Part shown: in pieces, positions 1 through 9,974 of the stretch
Position numbering within the stretch: the first letter of the stretch is position 1
How the letters are laid out: each line of letters starts with the position of its first letter
Assembly: GCA_011316305.1 (NCBI GenBank)
Contig: SAUG01000021.1
Location: 1-64,000 of the forward strand
From: Rusavskia elegans
Taxonomy: Eukaryota; Ascomycota; Lecanoromycetes; Teloschistales; Teloschistaceae
Direction of reading: 5' to 3'
DNA length: 64,000 nucleotides
Program-made: the position numbers and the translations under genes
The notes under the pieces: generated by a model
What the model saw: the letters and a program-made list of their open reading frames with translations, nothing else
What the model was told of the DNA's origin: nothing
Database searches by the model: none

Positions 1-574
1 GGGGGGGGCGGGGTCCGGTTCTTCCATTCGAGGGTCCTGTCTATCTCACGACTTTTACAGCTCTTGTTAGGATTTCCCTTTCACATGTCTCCGTGGAGAA
101 CCTTCGATACCAAATCTCCTGCTTCAAAATCTAGTTCTGGTTCTTTCTTTATTACACGGGATTTCGAATCCGCTTTTCTATCCATTCTCATTATCGCAGC
201 GAATCCCGCTGGTACCTGCTACAATGGCACATCTTGCATCCAATTCATAAATGTGTTTATCTGAACAGAACTTGATAGTACGTACAATACCAACAAGGAT
301 GGTATCCCTTCCTTTCAGGTAATCTGATCAATACGGCTATCTCCGAGCTTACGGCGGGTGTCGAGACAACGAGCAATTGCGGAAAACGTCCAAGGGGAAG
401 GGGCAGGATTGGTGACGGCCTCGTAGGTGCTTGATACTTCTCCTAATGTCATCGGACTAATCGAGCATCCGCAACAGTCGTCGGGTTGAGGTCTTCGCTC
501 GTTGATGTCGGTGACAATGACCCGGATACCTCACTTGGAGATTTCCAACCTCGAACATAGCGGGGAAAAAGTAC
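1..574. other. Window start without a recognisable gene
   Basis: The window opens with a G-rich run (eight G, then C, then G again). The rest is mixed-composition sequence with only short open frames on both strands. I see no domain, start context or splice-linked reading. It probably holds the 3' flank of the DUF3253 gene that ends at 575. Confidence 0.5.
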
Positions 575-862
575 CTAGACCTTCTCCTTAGGAACAAGCC
601 TCGCTCTGATCGGTCCTCGAACGCCTTCAAGAGTCGTCGAAGCACCAATCACTTCGCCTTTCTGCAGTATCTCAACTTGGCCTTTCGATCGCATATCGAA
701 CAGCACAGTTCGCACCTGAGGCATCAGGTCTCTCCAGTCGGTCACTCCCATCGATGCGAGGTTGGACTTGGAAAGTGCTCGGGGTATCTCCGAGGGGCAG
801 ATGGTTTTGGGATATTGTCGGGATCGGAGTTTATCGAGAAGGTATTTTCTGAGGGTTTCCAT
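575..862 (-). CDS. DUF3253 domain protein (95 aa)
   Basis: A short intact single-exon reading with an ATG at 862. The protein matches the DUF3253 pattern as I know it: an N-terminal helix, then KTICPSEIPRAL, then a WRDLMPQVR block around residue 45, a KGQVEILQKGEVI strand and a terminal RGPIRARL. In bacteria this family is a small stand-alone winged-helix-like protein of unknown function, and fungal copies have a similar length. It is transcribed divergently from UTP15, with about 590 bp between the two starts. No catalytic residues are evident. The family call is from memory of the motif order; the function is unknown. Confidence 0.75.
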   Translation of the reverse strand: METLRKYLLDKLRSRQYPKTICPSEIPRALSKSNLASMGVTDWRDLMPQVRTVLFDMRSKGQVEILQKGEVIGASTTLEGVRGPIRARLVPKEKV

Positions 863-1456
863 AGTTTCGGAGTCGCTCTGTAGCGGACGTAGTGAGCGAA
901 TTTTAACTGATGAGAATGCTGGCTTGTGAGCAGTACCTGCGAAGTAGTTTCATGGGGAATGCTCTGCTGGGTATGACAGGCATGGTCTCTGTGAATGTCG
1001 AATGCTACATTGATATTCTTTGGGGCTTTGTCTTCGGCTGCTGAGGTCACGCTCCTGTTGCAGGTTTGACGAGGTCTCTTCTGACTTCTTGTAGTTACCA
1101 TGTCCAGCGAAAACGACTTTAATGAAGCTTATGATTCAAGTCTTGATGAGGTCAAGGTAACGTTTCTATAAGGGCATCCAGGTGTTGACCTCCATATTGA
1201 TAGACATACAGCTTTCCAAGGCCTGTCACACTAGGCGAGTAGTGGTGCGAATTTTGAAAATTCGATGTCGGAAAAAGGGAGATTTTACGCGGCTCGGCAG
1301 AAGTTGCCCGCACAAACTGCACCCACTGAATGGTTTCGAGAACCTCCAATACCGACGACCTTGCGAATAAGTGTACTTTCCCCAATGACTTCGCTCGGCA
1401 AGCAGGGGGCTCGATATCTTGATTGATAGCCACTGAATGGTGTGCTTTGCGCAAGT
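863..1456. other. Divergent promoter of DUF3253 gene and UTP15
   Basis: This is the spacer between two divergent genes. It holds a 24-codon open frame from ATG 1100 that ends in a good splice donor (GTAACG at 1157), and an out-of-frame ATG at 1437 that overlaps the UTP15 start. Both are treated as findings. Confidence 0.5.
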
Positions 1457-3058
1457 ATGGCAGCCCCAGTGACTTCGCTGCAGCCCGTCAAGCTACCCCC
1501 AGGGCCTTCAGAAGAAAGTCCCGAGAGAACGTACTGGCGCACCTTCAAGTCACAAAAGCTGTTCCCTTCGACGTCAAACAACCCTGTCACCTACATCTCT
1601 AGTCCACCTACTTCGACCAATATCCAAACGCAGTCATCAGATCACTTCGCTGTTACAAGTGGAAGACAAGTTCAGATCTTCTCAGTCAGGAACCGACAGC
1701 GCGAGAAGCAAATATCTCGATTCGATGACATTGCACATGGCGCGGAAATCAGGCGCGATGGCAGAGTCTTGGTTGCCGGAGATGAGTCTGGGGCCATTCA
1801 AGTCTTCGACGTTCACTCAAGAGCCATCCTGAAGACGTGGAAAGAGCACAAGCAGCCGGTATGGACGACCAAGTTTTCCCCAGTGGAAAACACAACATTG
1901 ATGTCTGCCTGCGACGACCGCACCGTAAGACTATGGGATTTACCGGCTCAAGAAAGTGTGACGACCTTTAGAGGACATCAAGACTACGTCAGGAGCGGGG
2001 CGTTCATGCTGGGGCAAGCTGCTGGGCTGCTGGTCACTGGAAGCTATGATCAGACAGTCAAGATCTGGGATCCAAGAGTCCCATCTAGCGCAGTAATCTC
2101 GTTTAAACATGCTGCGCCGATTGAGACTGTCCTACCGATGCCTTCAGGGACTACCGTGCTGGCAGCTGCAGACAACCAAATTGCAGTTCTTGACTTGGTT
2201 GCTGCCCGACCACTACAACTCATTCAGAACCATCAGAAAGCAGTCACTTCGTTATGTCTGGCTTCCAACAATACCAGGCTTGTCAGTGGAGGACTGGACG
2301 GCCATCTCAAGGTCTTCGAAACATCTGCTTGGAATGTGGTGTATGGATCAAAGTATCCCTCTCCGATTTTGTCGCTCGCAGTCATTGGCGCCGGTGTCTC
2401 AAGAGAAGACCGTCATCTGGCCGTTGGGATGCAGTCTGGAGTGCTTTCTATCAGGACGCGTTTGTCCGGCCAGCAAAAGATCAAAGAGCGAGAGAGGGAG
2501 AAGGAGGTGCAAGCCTTGATTGAAGGAAAGATTGAAGAACATGACAAGAAAGTCGGCAAGAAGAGACCTCGTGGGTGGGAAAGACGCTTTCGAGGCCGTG
2601 ACTTCACAGGCGAGGGTGCCGATATTATCATCGAGGGGAACGCAGATGGGAAGAGGAAGAAAATGAAGCCATGGGAGCGGATTCTGCGAAAAGGAAAATA
2701 CGCTGAAGCGCTAGATGATGTTTTGAAAAACAAGGATCTTCCTGACACTATCACATTGCTGGTCGCGCTGCGACATCGATCTGCTCTACGCACTGCACTC
2801 TCCGGACGGGATGATGTTTCACTGCAGCCCATCTTTCAATGGGTCTGCACTCACATAAGCAACCCTCGGTATGTGAGCCTTTGCGTCGACATGGGTATCC
2901 AGATCCTGGACCTCTACTCCTCTCACATGGGCGAATCTGCGGAAATCGATCGCTTGATGCAGAGACTACATAGAGGGGTGCGTCACCAGGTCGAGAAGTC
3001 ACAGCAATCGTGGAAAACCAAAGGGATGCTCGAAATGATACTCCAATCCGATGGATAA
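1457..3058 (+). CDS. UTP15: U3 snoRNP WD40 protein UTP15
   Basis: Subunit of the t-UTP/UTP-A complex of the small-subunit processome, which acts in the nucleolus in rDNA transcription and 18S rRNA maturation. One uninterrupted frame encodes 533 aa, close to the usual family length. The N-terminal leader carries the family pattern YWRTFKSQKL. WD40 repeats follow over about residues 60-310, with RTVRLWDL and QTVKIWDPR visible. After a basic linker with KKRPRGWERRFRGRDF comes the UTP15 C-terminal helical domain (about 390-525), beginning near LRKGKYAEALDDVL. An open frame continues upstream to 1442 but starts with GTG, so ATG 1457 is used. A short overlapping upstream ATG at 1437 could lower initiation. 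Confidence 0.93.
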   Translation: MAAPVTSLQPVKLPPGPSEESPERTYWRTFKSQKLFPSTSNNPVTYISSPPTSTNIQTQSSDHFAVTSGRQVQIFSVRNRQREKQISRFDDIAHGAEIRRDGRVLVAGDESGAIQVFDVHSRAILKTWKEHKQPVWTTKFSPVENTTLMSACDDRTVRLWDLPAQESVTTFRGHQDYVRSGAFMLGQAAGLLVTGSYDQTVKIWDPRVPSSAVISFKHAAPIETVLPMPSGTTVLAAADNQIAVLDLVAARPLQLIQNHQKAVTSLCLASNNTRLVSGGLDGHLKVFETSAWNVVYGSKYPSPILSLAVIGAGVSREDRHLAVGMQSGVLSIRTRLSGQQKIKEREREKEVQALIEGKIEEHDKKVGKKRPRGWERRFRGRDFTGEGADIIIEGNADGKRKKMKPWERILRKGKYAEALDDVLKNKDLPDTITLLVALRHRSALRTALSGRDDVSLQPIFQWVCTHISNPRYVSLCVDMGIQILDLYSSHMGESAEIDRLMQRLHRGVRHQVEKSQQSWKTKGMLEMILQSDG

Positions 3059-3885
3059 AGATTTCTGCTACCTGACAGGAATCTAGCCTCCTCAACTTCG
3101 ACGTTGTCTTCAATTGACTACCAGCTGGGTTTCGGGTTGCAGTCTAGGCTCGTTGATGTCAGTGTTATAATAAGATTTCCCCCCTCTTTGGTCTCCAGAA
3201 AACCCGACTGATCGACCGAGCGGCATACCCTATCGACCGCCTATGCCGCCGTAGACAGTGCTATCACAGTCAATGTCAACGACATCAGTCCGACTCCCAG
3301 CAGCCATCGTATCGTAGGGACCTACACGCAACAAACTGCTGATCTGCAGGTTCTCGCCGACCTCTTCTGTGCTACAATACATTGAACGATGGATGGAATC
3401 AAGGTTCTGACTCGCCTAACAATTCTACCGAGTTGAACAAGGATCGTTGCGAGGGGTTCCAAGCAGCAAAACGCTATATGAGGCATGGGGGTGCGTCAAA
3501 AATTGCCATTGGTGGCGTCCACAAATAATGTACTGGTAATTAGGGACTCTGGCGGTGAATTTCCTGTGGAGAACGCGCTGATCGACCGCTGTTGTAGACA
3601 AGAACGCACATGATTCACTCTGGTGGAATCCCCCCTGTTGACAAAACAGCTGGCTTAATAAACAAAGCATTGGACAGTCTGATGGACGAGTTTATTAGTT
3701 CATTCACTTGAGCATAAACACAGTCGCCACTTCCTTAATCTCATCACATATATCGAGTGCTTAAAGAAGGCCCATCCCGCCAGAGACTTTCACTCTTCCT
3801 TCTACATCTCCATCCGTCACCCTCAAGCTTCTCCACCGTTCTACCCAAACCCTGGAAACAAGCTCAGTCAACCATCTCGTCCACG
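3059..3885. other. Intergenic between UTP15 and a secreted-protein gene
   Basis: UTP15 3' flank and promoter of the next gene. A pyrimidine-rich leader lies over about 3790-3885, just before the next ATG, which is common in fungal 5' UTRs. No gene is supported. Confidence 0.5.
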
Positions 3886-4724
3886 ATGAAGTCCTTCGGT
3901 CGCTTGTACATCGGTGCTCTCTTCGTCACCTTGTTCTCCTGCATCCTTGCACTCCCTCAGGGCTACGAATCCAACCTTGGATCGGTCAACGCTTCTCAGC
4001 CCGTTCCACAGTTGGCAAATATCGCGGATATCCTCAGTCTGTCCTCGGATCTATTGGGTAAGTCATGCCCCCCAGTGCTCTGCAGGCATGTGGCAACAAG
4101 TTCCGTCTAACATTAGCCAGCCATTCAACTTGTGGGTGCTCAGGCCACGGATCGTGATATTGGCAAACTCTGTGACGAATTCGACCTCACTCGCCTTCGC
4201 GCCTCCGGCTACGTCACCTATAGAATGCAACATGTCTTCTGCCAAGCGGCCAGTGTGACCGCTTCTTTCCCTTCCTTGTCCGAGGTCCAGCGACTCACCG
4301 TGGAGTACAGCAGCGTAAGGCAACCATTGGACCTGTTTGACCCCATTGCTTCCTACTTCTAAAGTCTCGACATCACTTGATGGTCGAATGTGTTTCCCGA
4401 ATTCTTTCTCTTCCGCAAAGACCTATTACACAACGCTACTGTATGAATGATTGACCAAATGCTGACTGGGCCGTTCATCAGTATATCTGGATCTACCAAG
4501 CCGTTGGCGCTCTCAACAACGACAAAGTTCTCATCAAGCAGCTGTGCGATTCCATCAATGTTGCAAGTGCTTTCGGTGTCGGGCAGAACGGGACGCTCGT
4601 CAAGACTACCATCTGCAACTACGCGAATGGCATCGAGCTGCCTAAACCCGATGAGCCATGGTTTGAAGATGAGCGTTTCAATGATGGCGGGTTCACGGAC
4701 ACACCCACTAAGGCTGCTATCTGA
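3886..4724 (+). CDS. Small secreted protein, exon join unresolved
   Basis: ATG 3886 starts a clear signal peptide (MKSFGRLYIGALFVTLFS, then ALPQ). Exon 1 (3886-4057) joins exon 2 (4121-4314) through a canonical intron with a CTAAC branch and AG at 4120, phase 1. A final exon (4482-4724) reads YIWIYQAVGALNNDK to GGFTDTPTKAAI and stop. It is preceded by VFPEFFLFRKDLLHNAT (ending 4440) across a 41-bp intron. The problem is the join of exon 2 (donor GTAAGG at 4315) to the FPEFF segment: no AG lies in the right phase, and TGA at 4378-4380 is in the FPEFF frame. This could be an unusual intron, a sequencing slip or an inactivating mutation. The product has about three Cys and one Asn-Ala-Thr sequon. 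I do not recognise the family. Confidence 0.55.
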
Positions 4725-5185
4725 TGCATTGTCAGCCATGGGGGAGGTGATAGCACCGACGAAAGGTCTGGCTGTCTATTCATTTCTTGACGGAGATTTC
4801 ATGAGAGTTTCTTGCCGCCGGTGTCGCTGGTTGTTGCATTGAGAGGATTGTTGCTAGCTTGCTTGAAGGGTGAAGCAAATGATGTTGACAATAGACACAG
4901 AGATGCCGATAGTTCATCACAAGGACTTTTCATCAATTTTACTGTCTAAGACTCATGGGATGCAATCGTGATGATGCCATGACGAATTTTTTCTGTAACC
5001 ACGAGCTAGCGTAGTTTGCATAGTGTTTTGCAACAGTATCGATAAGTTTTTCGTGCTGTAGAAAGATATACGCGTATTATAGAGTAGCCGATTCGACATA
5101 TATCCATAGATAGAACACATCGATCTCCCAACTCTCAAACACCGTCTCCCTCAGCACCCCAAACCTCCCACCAACCAAACACACA
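4725..5185. other. Intergenic, AT-richer
   Basis: 3' flank of the secreted-protein gene and promoter of SPF27. The last 80 bases before 5186 are C-rich and pyrimidine-biased. No gene seen. Confidence 0.5.
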
Positions 5186-5898
5186 ATGCCACTCACAACT
5201 GCCTCCCACGATTCCCTCCCTTGTATGTATATCCCATCCCCCCCCTCTACCTCCCTCCAATCCCCAACTAACAACCAACCCCAGACATCGACCCCCCACC
5301 CCCCCTCACAGGCCCACACTCCCTCTCCGCCGCAACCGCCCTCATCAATTCCCTCCTCCCCCCCTCCCACACCCAAACCCCGCACCCCTCTCTCCCCCCC
5401 CTCCGCCCCACAAAAACGACCCCCCTCGCCCAAACCGAACAATCCCGCATCGCCGCCCAAAAACCCTTAACGGGCATCGATCTTTCGCGCTACGAACTCG
5501 ACTCCCCAACCTCCTTATCCCCATCCCCCTCCTCCACAACCACCCAAGACCTCAGCGCGCAGCTCCAAAACCTCCACACCTCATCCACCTACCTCCGCAC
5601 CCGCGCGCAACATCTCGCGCTGCTGGATAGATATGGGAAAAACGCCTGGCTGGTCGGTAATTCGCAGCTTGAGGGTTTGTTAACACGGATGGAGAGGGAG
5701 TTGGTGGAGACGAGGGCGGCGGTGGAGGGGGTGTGTGTTGAGAGGAAGAGGGTGCAGGAGGGGAGGAGGGGGGAGATGGAGGGGTTGGAGAGGGGGTGGA
5801 GGGAGGGGGTTGGGAGGGTGGTGGAGGTTGAGGTTGCGGTTGGGGAGGTGGAGGGTAGGAGGAGGGGGGTTTTGAGAGATGGGGGGGAGGTGAGGTGA
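5186..5898 (+). CDS. SPF27: Pre-mRNA splicing factor SPF27/BCAS2 (Cwf7-like)
   Basis: Subunit of the Prp19/NTC complex, which activates the spliceosome in the nucleus. Exon 1 (5186-5222) encodes MPLTTASHDSLP. A 62-bp intron (GTATGT to CAG 5284) leads in phase 1 into exon 2 (5285-5898), starting YIDP. The fungal SPF27 signature MPL-SHDSLPYID is complete across the junction. Later come IDLSRYE, then the block HTSSTYLRTRAQHLALLDRYGKNAWLVGNSQLEGLL and a coiled-coil C-terminus rich in Glu and Arg. The total is 216 aa, normal for the family. Base composition is odd: the first two thirds of the sense strand are extremely C-rich, while the coiled-coil part (from about 5690) is extremely G/purine-rich. 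Confidence 0.88.
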
Positions 5899-6350
5899 TG
5901 GAGATAAAGGGGGAGGGGGAGGGTTTTTTAGCTTTTTGTGATAGAAGGGGTGGGAGGACGGATGTGGATATTTTGTTCGTGAGTTCCTGTAAAAAATGGG
6001 TCGTCGTCGTTGGGCAGACAGGATGGCGACTGAAAGGGAAATGTTGGATGTTGGTGGTCCCTCGAGTGTCACAATGATGGGCACTGCTGAAGAATCGTCT
6101 TCCAGGTCAATAGCAAGCACAGCGTTAAGCTATCGACGACGATTCGTATTAAGACTATTATTAACCAAGAGAATCTAACCGGGCTATGAGACATGCAACC
6201 GACTGAGGTATCATATAAAGACAGGCTTTAACAATCCTAGCATTGCCCGCTGTCTGTACAGCGTTCCTTCCGAAAGTAATATCAACCGAGACAGAAAATT
6301 ATCAGGTAGCGAACATTTGTACCAATCCGCTGCCCTTTCCCTGAAAAAAT
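5899..6350. other. Convergent intergenic spacer
   Basis: Shared 3' region of SPF27 (plus) and the CBM48 gene (minus). G-runs continue to about 5940, then AT-richer sequence follows. No gene seen. Confidence 0.5.
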
Positions 6351-8874
6351 CTATTTCTTATCTTTGTCGCTGAACTTTGCTTTGAGTTTTCCAAAGAACC
6401 CGCTTGCCCGCTTTGACTTCTTGTCCGTAGATGCACTGGTGGCGGATGTTGGCGATGCTGCGGCTTTCGACGACGTCGGTTCAGAGGTTTGGGGGGCTGC
6501 GCTTGATCCTAGACCGGTGGTGACCATTGGCTTTGATTGATGATCAGTCTTGGTCATTGGCGAGACCTCACGAGAATAGTCGCTTGACTTTCGAGCTGCT
6601 TTTTCCGTCGCGGGCGTGGATGCAGGAGCCCCCGCTGTGGTCATCGGAGGATCAGAAGTCGTAGCGGGCTCCAAAATAGCTGGCGGAGGAATCGATGATT
6701 TGACAGGGAATGATTTGGCTCCTTTCATCGTAGAAGCTGAAGTCGTAGAATCAGTTGAAGACCCACCGAGGACGGCAGTTTTCTCGGTGGAAGGCGGAGC
6801 AGCCTCCGAGGCATCATTCGAAGTGGCTGCGACTGAGAAACTGTCGGTCGCGGTAGTAGTGGCAGGAGTTTGGCTGCTCATCGCCGCTGGCTTTGTCGTC
6901 TCGTGTTCAGTTGGGGCCGGGGCGGAATCGGTCAAAGCAGCACTAGTAACAGGGGCTGGCTCCCCTGCAGCGTCTTCAGTAGGCACTTTACTGAGTAGCT
7001 CCGACTCCATGGCATTCTTCTCTCGGACCATCTTTTCGTCTCCTGCGGCTTCTGGCGCAACGTGGGACTCGGCTATGGATTCCTGGACGACGTCAGGTAC
7101 AGTGGGAGCAACTGCTGAGCCTTTGTTCATCTCATCGATGGACTGTTGGATGGAAGCGGGAAGGGCGTGTGAACCAAGGCTTGCTCCTCCAACAGCACTC
7201 GTACTATCGTTTCCGCCTGCAATCCCCTCGGACGTTGCAGCAGACTCGGGGATTTTGCTCTCGAGTTCCTTTTCCATGTCCGACTTCTCGGCTACAGCCT
7301 GTCGGTTGTGGCCAGCCTCGGCATCTGTCCCTGCTTCAGCCTGGCTCTCCTGGACTATTTGGGGAACGCCAGAAGTTTCCTTGGGAACAGCGCCTGCAAG
7401 CGTGGCTGTAGTGGACTTTTCTCCAGCAGACTGTATGAAAGCGCCCGGATCTTTCTCTCCCGCCACACTCTTGCCCTCCTTGGGAACCGCGCCTGCAAGC
7501 GCAGCTGTAGTGGAATTTGCTCCAGCAGATTGTATGAAGGCGCCTGGATCCTTTTCTGCCGCCATACTCTCGCCCATTGGCAGACTAGACTCCGGGATCA
7601 TGTTTTTCGAGATCCCGGGCACACTGAACATGCTAGCTCCCTTGCTGTCGCGCTCTTTTTGGGGGGTGACGACGTCCGGCAAGATAGGGGCACTTGAACC
7701 CTTTTCATAGGATTCCTTGTCGGTTGTTACATACGTATCGATAGTGTTGGAGGTGAACTGGCTGGAGTGAGGTACTTTCTCGCCAGGCTCCAGATTTATT
7801 GGGTTGCCGAAGCCTCCGGTTGCTGGCAATGGTGCAACGCTAAAGGCATTTGCTGAATCATCGAACTTTGCGAGGGAAGGATCATCTTTGGCGGTGGAGG
7901 AAATGGTATTGGAGGTCAGGGTACTTGGGTCAGGTACTTTCTCGCCGGGCTGCAGGTCGATCGGATTACCGTGTCCGGATGATGCTGGTATAGGATTGAC
8001 CAAGAAGCCTGAAGTCTCATTTGCAGGGGATTGAGGGAAGGTTCCGGGAAGATCGGATGATGAGACTGTCGGAGGACCCGTTGCTTCGTTCGAAGGCTCT
8101 TTGGAGGATTCTTTGGGCACCTCACCAGCCAATTTGGCGGTTGTCGATTCGGGAGTTACCCCAGATGTAAAGGCAGAACTCATCTTGTCGGAAGGAGAGG
8201 AAATTCGATCGGATGTGAGGATATTGTTGACGTTGCCGTCTTGATCGGTTTCCTGAGGCTCTTCGGCGGAGGTACACCAGGTACCGTCAACGACAAACTA
8301 CTCGATAGGAGATCAGCAAGCTTTCCTTAATCTGTGATCATGAGCTAGCAATGACAGCAACAAGTCCCGAGGGGGACGAGCGAATGATGCTAAGTCGAGG
8401 TGGTCTTGAGTGGGATGTCGTAGAGCTTGGTGGAAGTGGAGTACAGCACTTTTAGCCCCGCTATCTCCACGTGCGTGTAGGACAAGCACTTGGGAACCAC
8501 AGCAACAACAACCATGGTAACCTTTTGACGGCGCATGTGGAGGGACTTGTACCTTGTACGATGTTTTTTGACCTAGTGGCAACTCGACCCTTTTTGCAAA
8601 CCCATCCCCCTCCTTGTCAAGCTTGACGCTCTTTGCCCAGTCATCGAACGTTCCAGTCACGTATACCTCTCCTGCAGGACGATCCCTATGAGATTCAAAT
8701 CATCAGCCATCTCCCAGCCAATAGCTTACCGACGCATGCGAGGCTGTACTCCTCGATGACAAGGGTGCGGTTGTGCTGCCATGCTCGCAACCGAAAATAT
8801 TGCCGCTCTTCGGCGGGAGACCCCATGATATGCTCATGCTACTGAACGTACCACCGGAACACGAAGCTGCCCAT
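6351..8874 (-). CDS. CRP1: MDG1/CRP1-like CBM48 protein, low-complexity tail
   Basis: Related to yeast Mdg1/Crp1 (cruciform-DNA binding, G-protein signalling), which share an N-terminal AMPK-type glycogen-binding CBM48 fold. Exons on the minus strand: 8874-8852 (MGSFVFRW, phase 2), 8685-8553 (GEVYVTGTFDDW to KTSYK) and 8297-6351, starting FVVDGTW and DGNVNNIL. Phases agree throughout, giving 700 aa. CBM48 covers about residues 1-90. The rest is Ser/Thr/Ala/Pro-rich and contains two kinds of internal repeat: GNPI(D/N)LxPGEKVP with a following TSNTI, twice, and EKDPGAFIQSAG with TLAGAVPKE, two to three times. The C-terminus is strongly basic (SGFFGKLKAKF). The family tail is known to be variable. 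The first intron (166 bp) is long for this window. The symbol reflects homology, not shown orthology. Confidence 0.82.
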
Positions 8875-9974
8875 CCCACCTGAGATATTCTCGAGCTTTT
8901 CCCAGGGCAAGGTACTCGTTGGTTCAAGAGATGGGCTAGTCTCTGGTGGCGTCTGAGGATAACCAAGCGCGAATTGATAGATCTCGTCCGTAATAAGACT
9001 TCGTCGATGGGCCGATGGTGGGCTCGAACGACTAATGGGTACCGCGCCGGACGTTATGGGAGAGGAGGAGGAAGAGGGTGCTCGGCGAGGGGTAGACGGA
9101 TCAATCGTGGCGAGCTGCAAGGAATTTAGTGTCTGGCGGTGCTCTAGATATACGATATAGAATGAGTAATGGCTGTCAAATTGCAGGGGCGTCAATATGG
9201 AGTGAGGGTGAAAGTTACTAGTAAAGGTCAGAACAGAACAGGAACTGGAGCTGTCAAAGACTTGGCGTGGAGATTGCATGGCTGATCGTCATTCTGCTTT
9301 TGACCTCCTCTTCACTGCTCTACTCAAACTCTCCAAGCATGTCGAGGTGACGATGACCCTGAAGTCGAGGTAGCTCACGTAAGGTTGACCAACCGTATTC
9401 ACACTCATGTATTCCCTGTTTCTTGAACCGTGGGACGACCTATTTACTGTAGCGTGAGATCTGCCAATCCCGATATATCGAAACCTGTCTCTCATCTCCA
9501 GCGGGCCTACATTTATAGGCGCCTTGAACAACAAGGTCCCAATCTTGCGGCCGTCTTACCAGGGGCCAGCTGACATAATCCCGTTTTCGAGTCTGGCTCC
9601 GCCGTGCTCTGCGTATCCAGCCACCTGAACAGGCATAATTTGTGGAGACAGCTCCAGGGATGCCCTTCTACAGGCGTACAACATAATCTCACGTTTCCGA
9701 ACTGATGCGGTAGTAATGTGATCCGATTCATATCCCATCTAAGCCCTCCCAATCCGTACCGAAAGTACTTGCCTAGCTAGGTAGCTCCCAAAGCAGCCAG
9801 ACCAAAGGACCAGAAGCTATGAAGAAAACAGAGAGCCCCGGGGTAGCATTGAGCCATCCATAGGCGCCTTGAAACACCGTAGAGAATAAGAATGAAATAG
9901 TTTCGGTGATGCCATCAATCCACTTCTCCGCTGTCGTCGCACCACCACCGCAGCTCTCCCTCCTGACGACCGTT
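8875..9974. other. Intergenic between CBM48 gene and PKA-R gene
   Basis: Contains the 5' leader and promoter of the CBM48 gene and the 3' flank of pkaR. Several short open frames exist on the minus strand (for example 9289-9534), but none shows a domain, a signal peptide or a consistent splice partner. Confidence 0.5.

Noticed and set aside
1442..1456. GTG-initiated extension of UTP15
   Set aside because: Fungal nuclear genes start with ATG; ATG 1457 gives the normal family N-terminus.
7360..7600. Direct repeats that could suggest a CRISPR or satellite
   Set aside because: They are protein-level repeats (DPGAFIQSAG, TLAGAVPKE) inside a coding exon; no regular spacers.
6616..7710. 364-codon plus-strand open frame
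   Set aside because: It is antisense to the repeated tail of the CBM48 gene and is a Val/Ala/Ser-rich shadow of it; no domain or start context.
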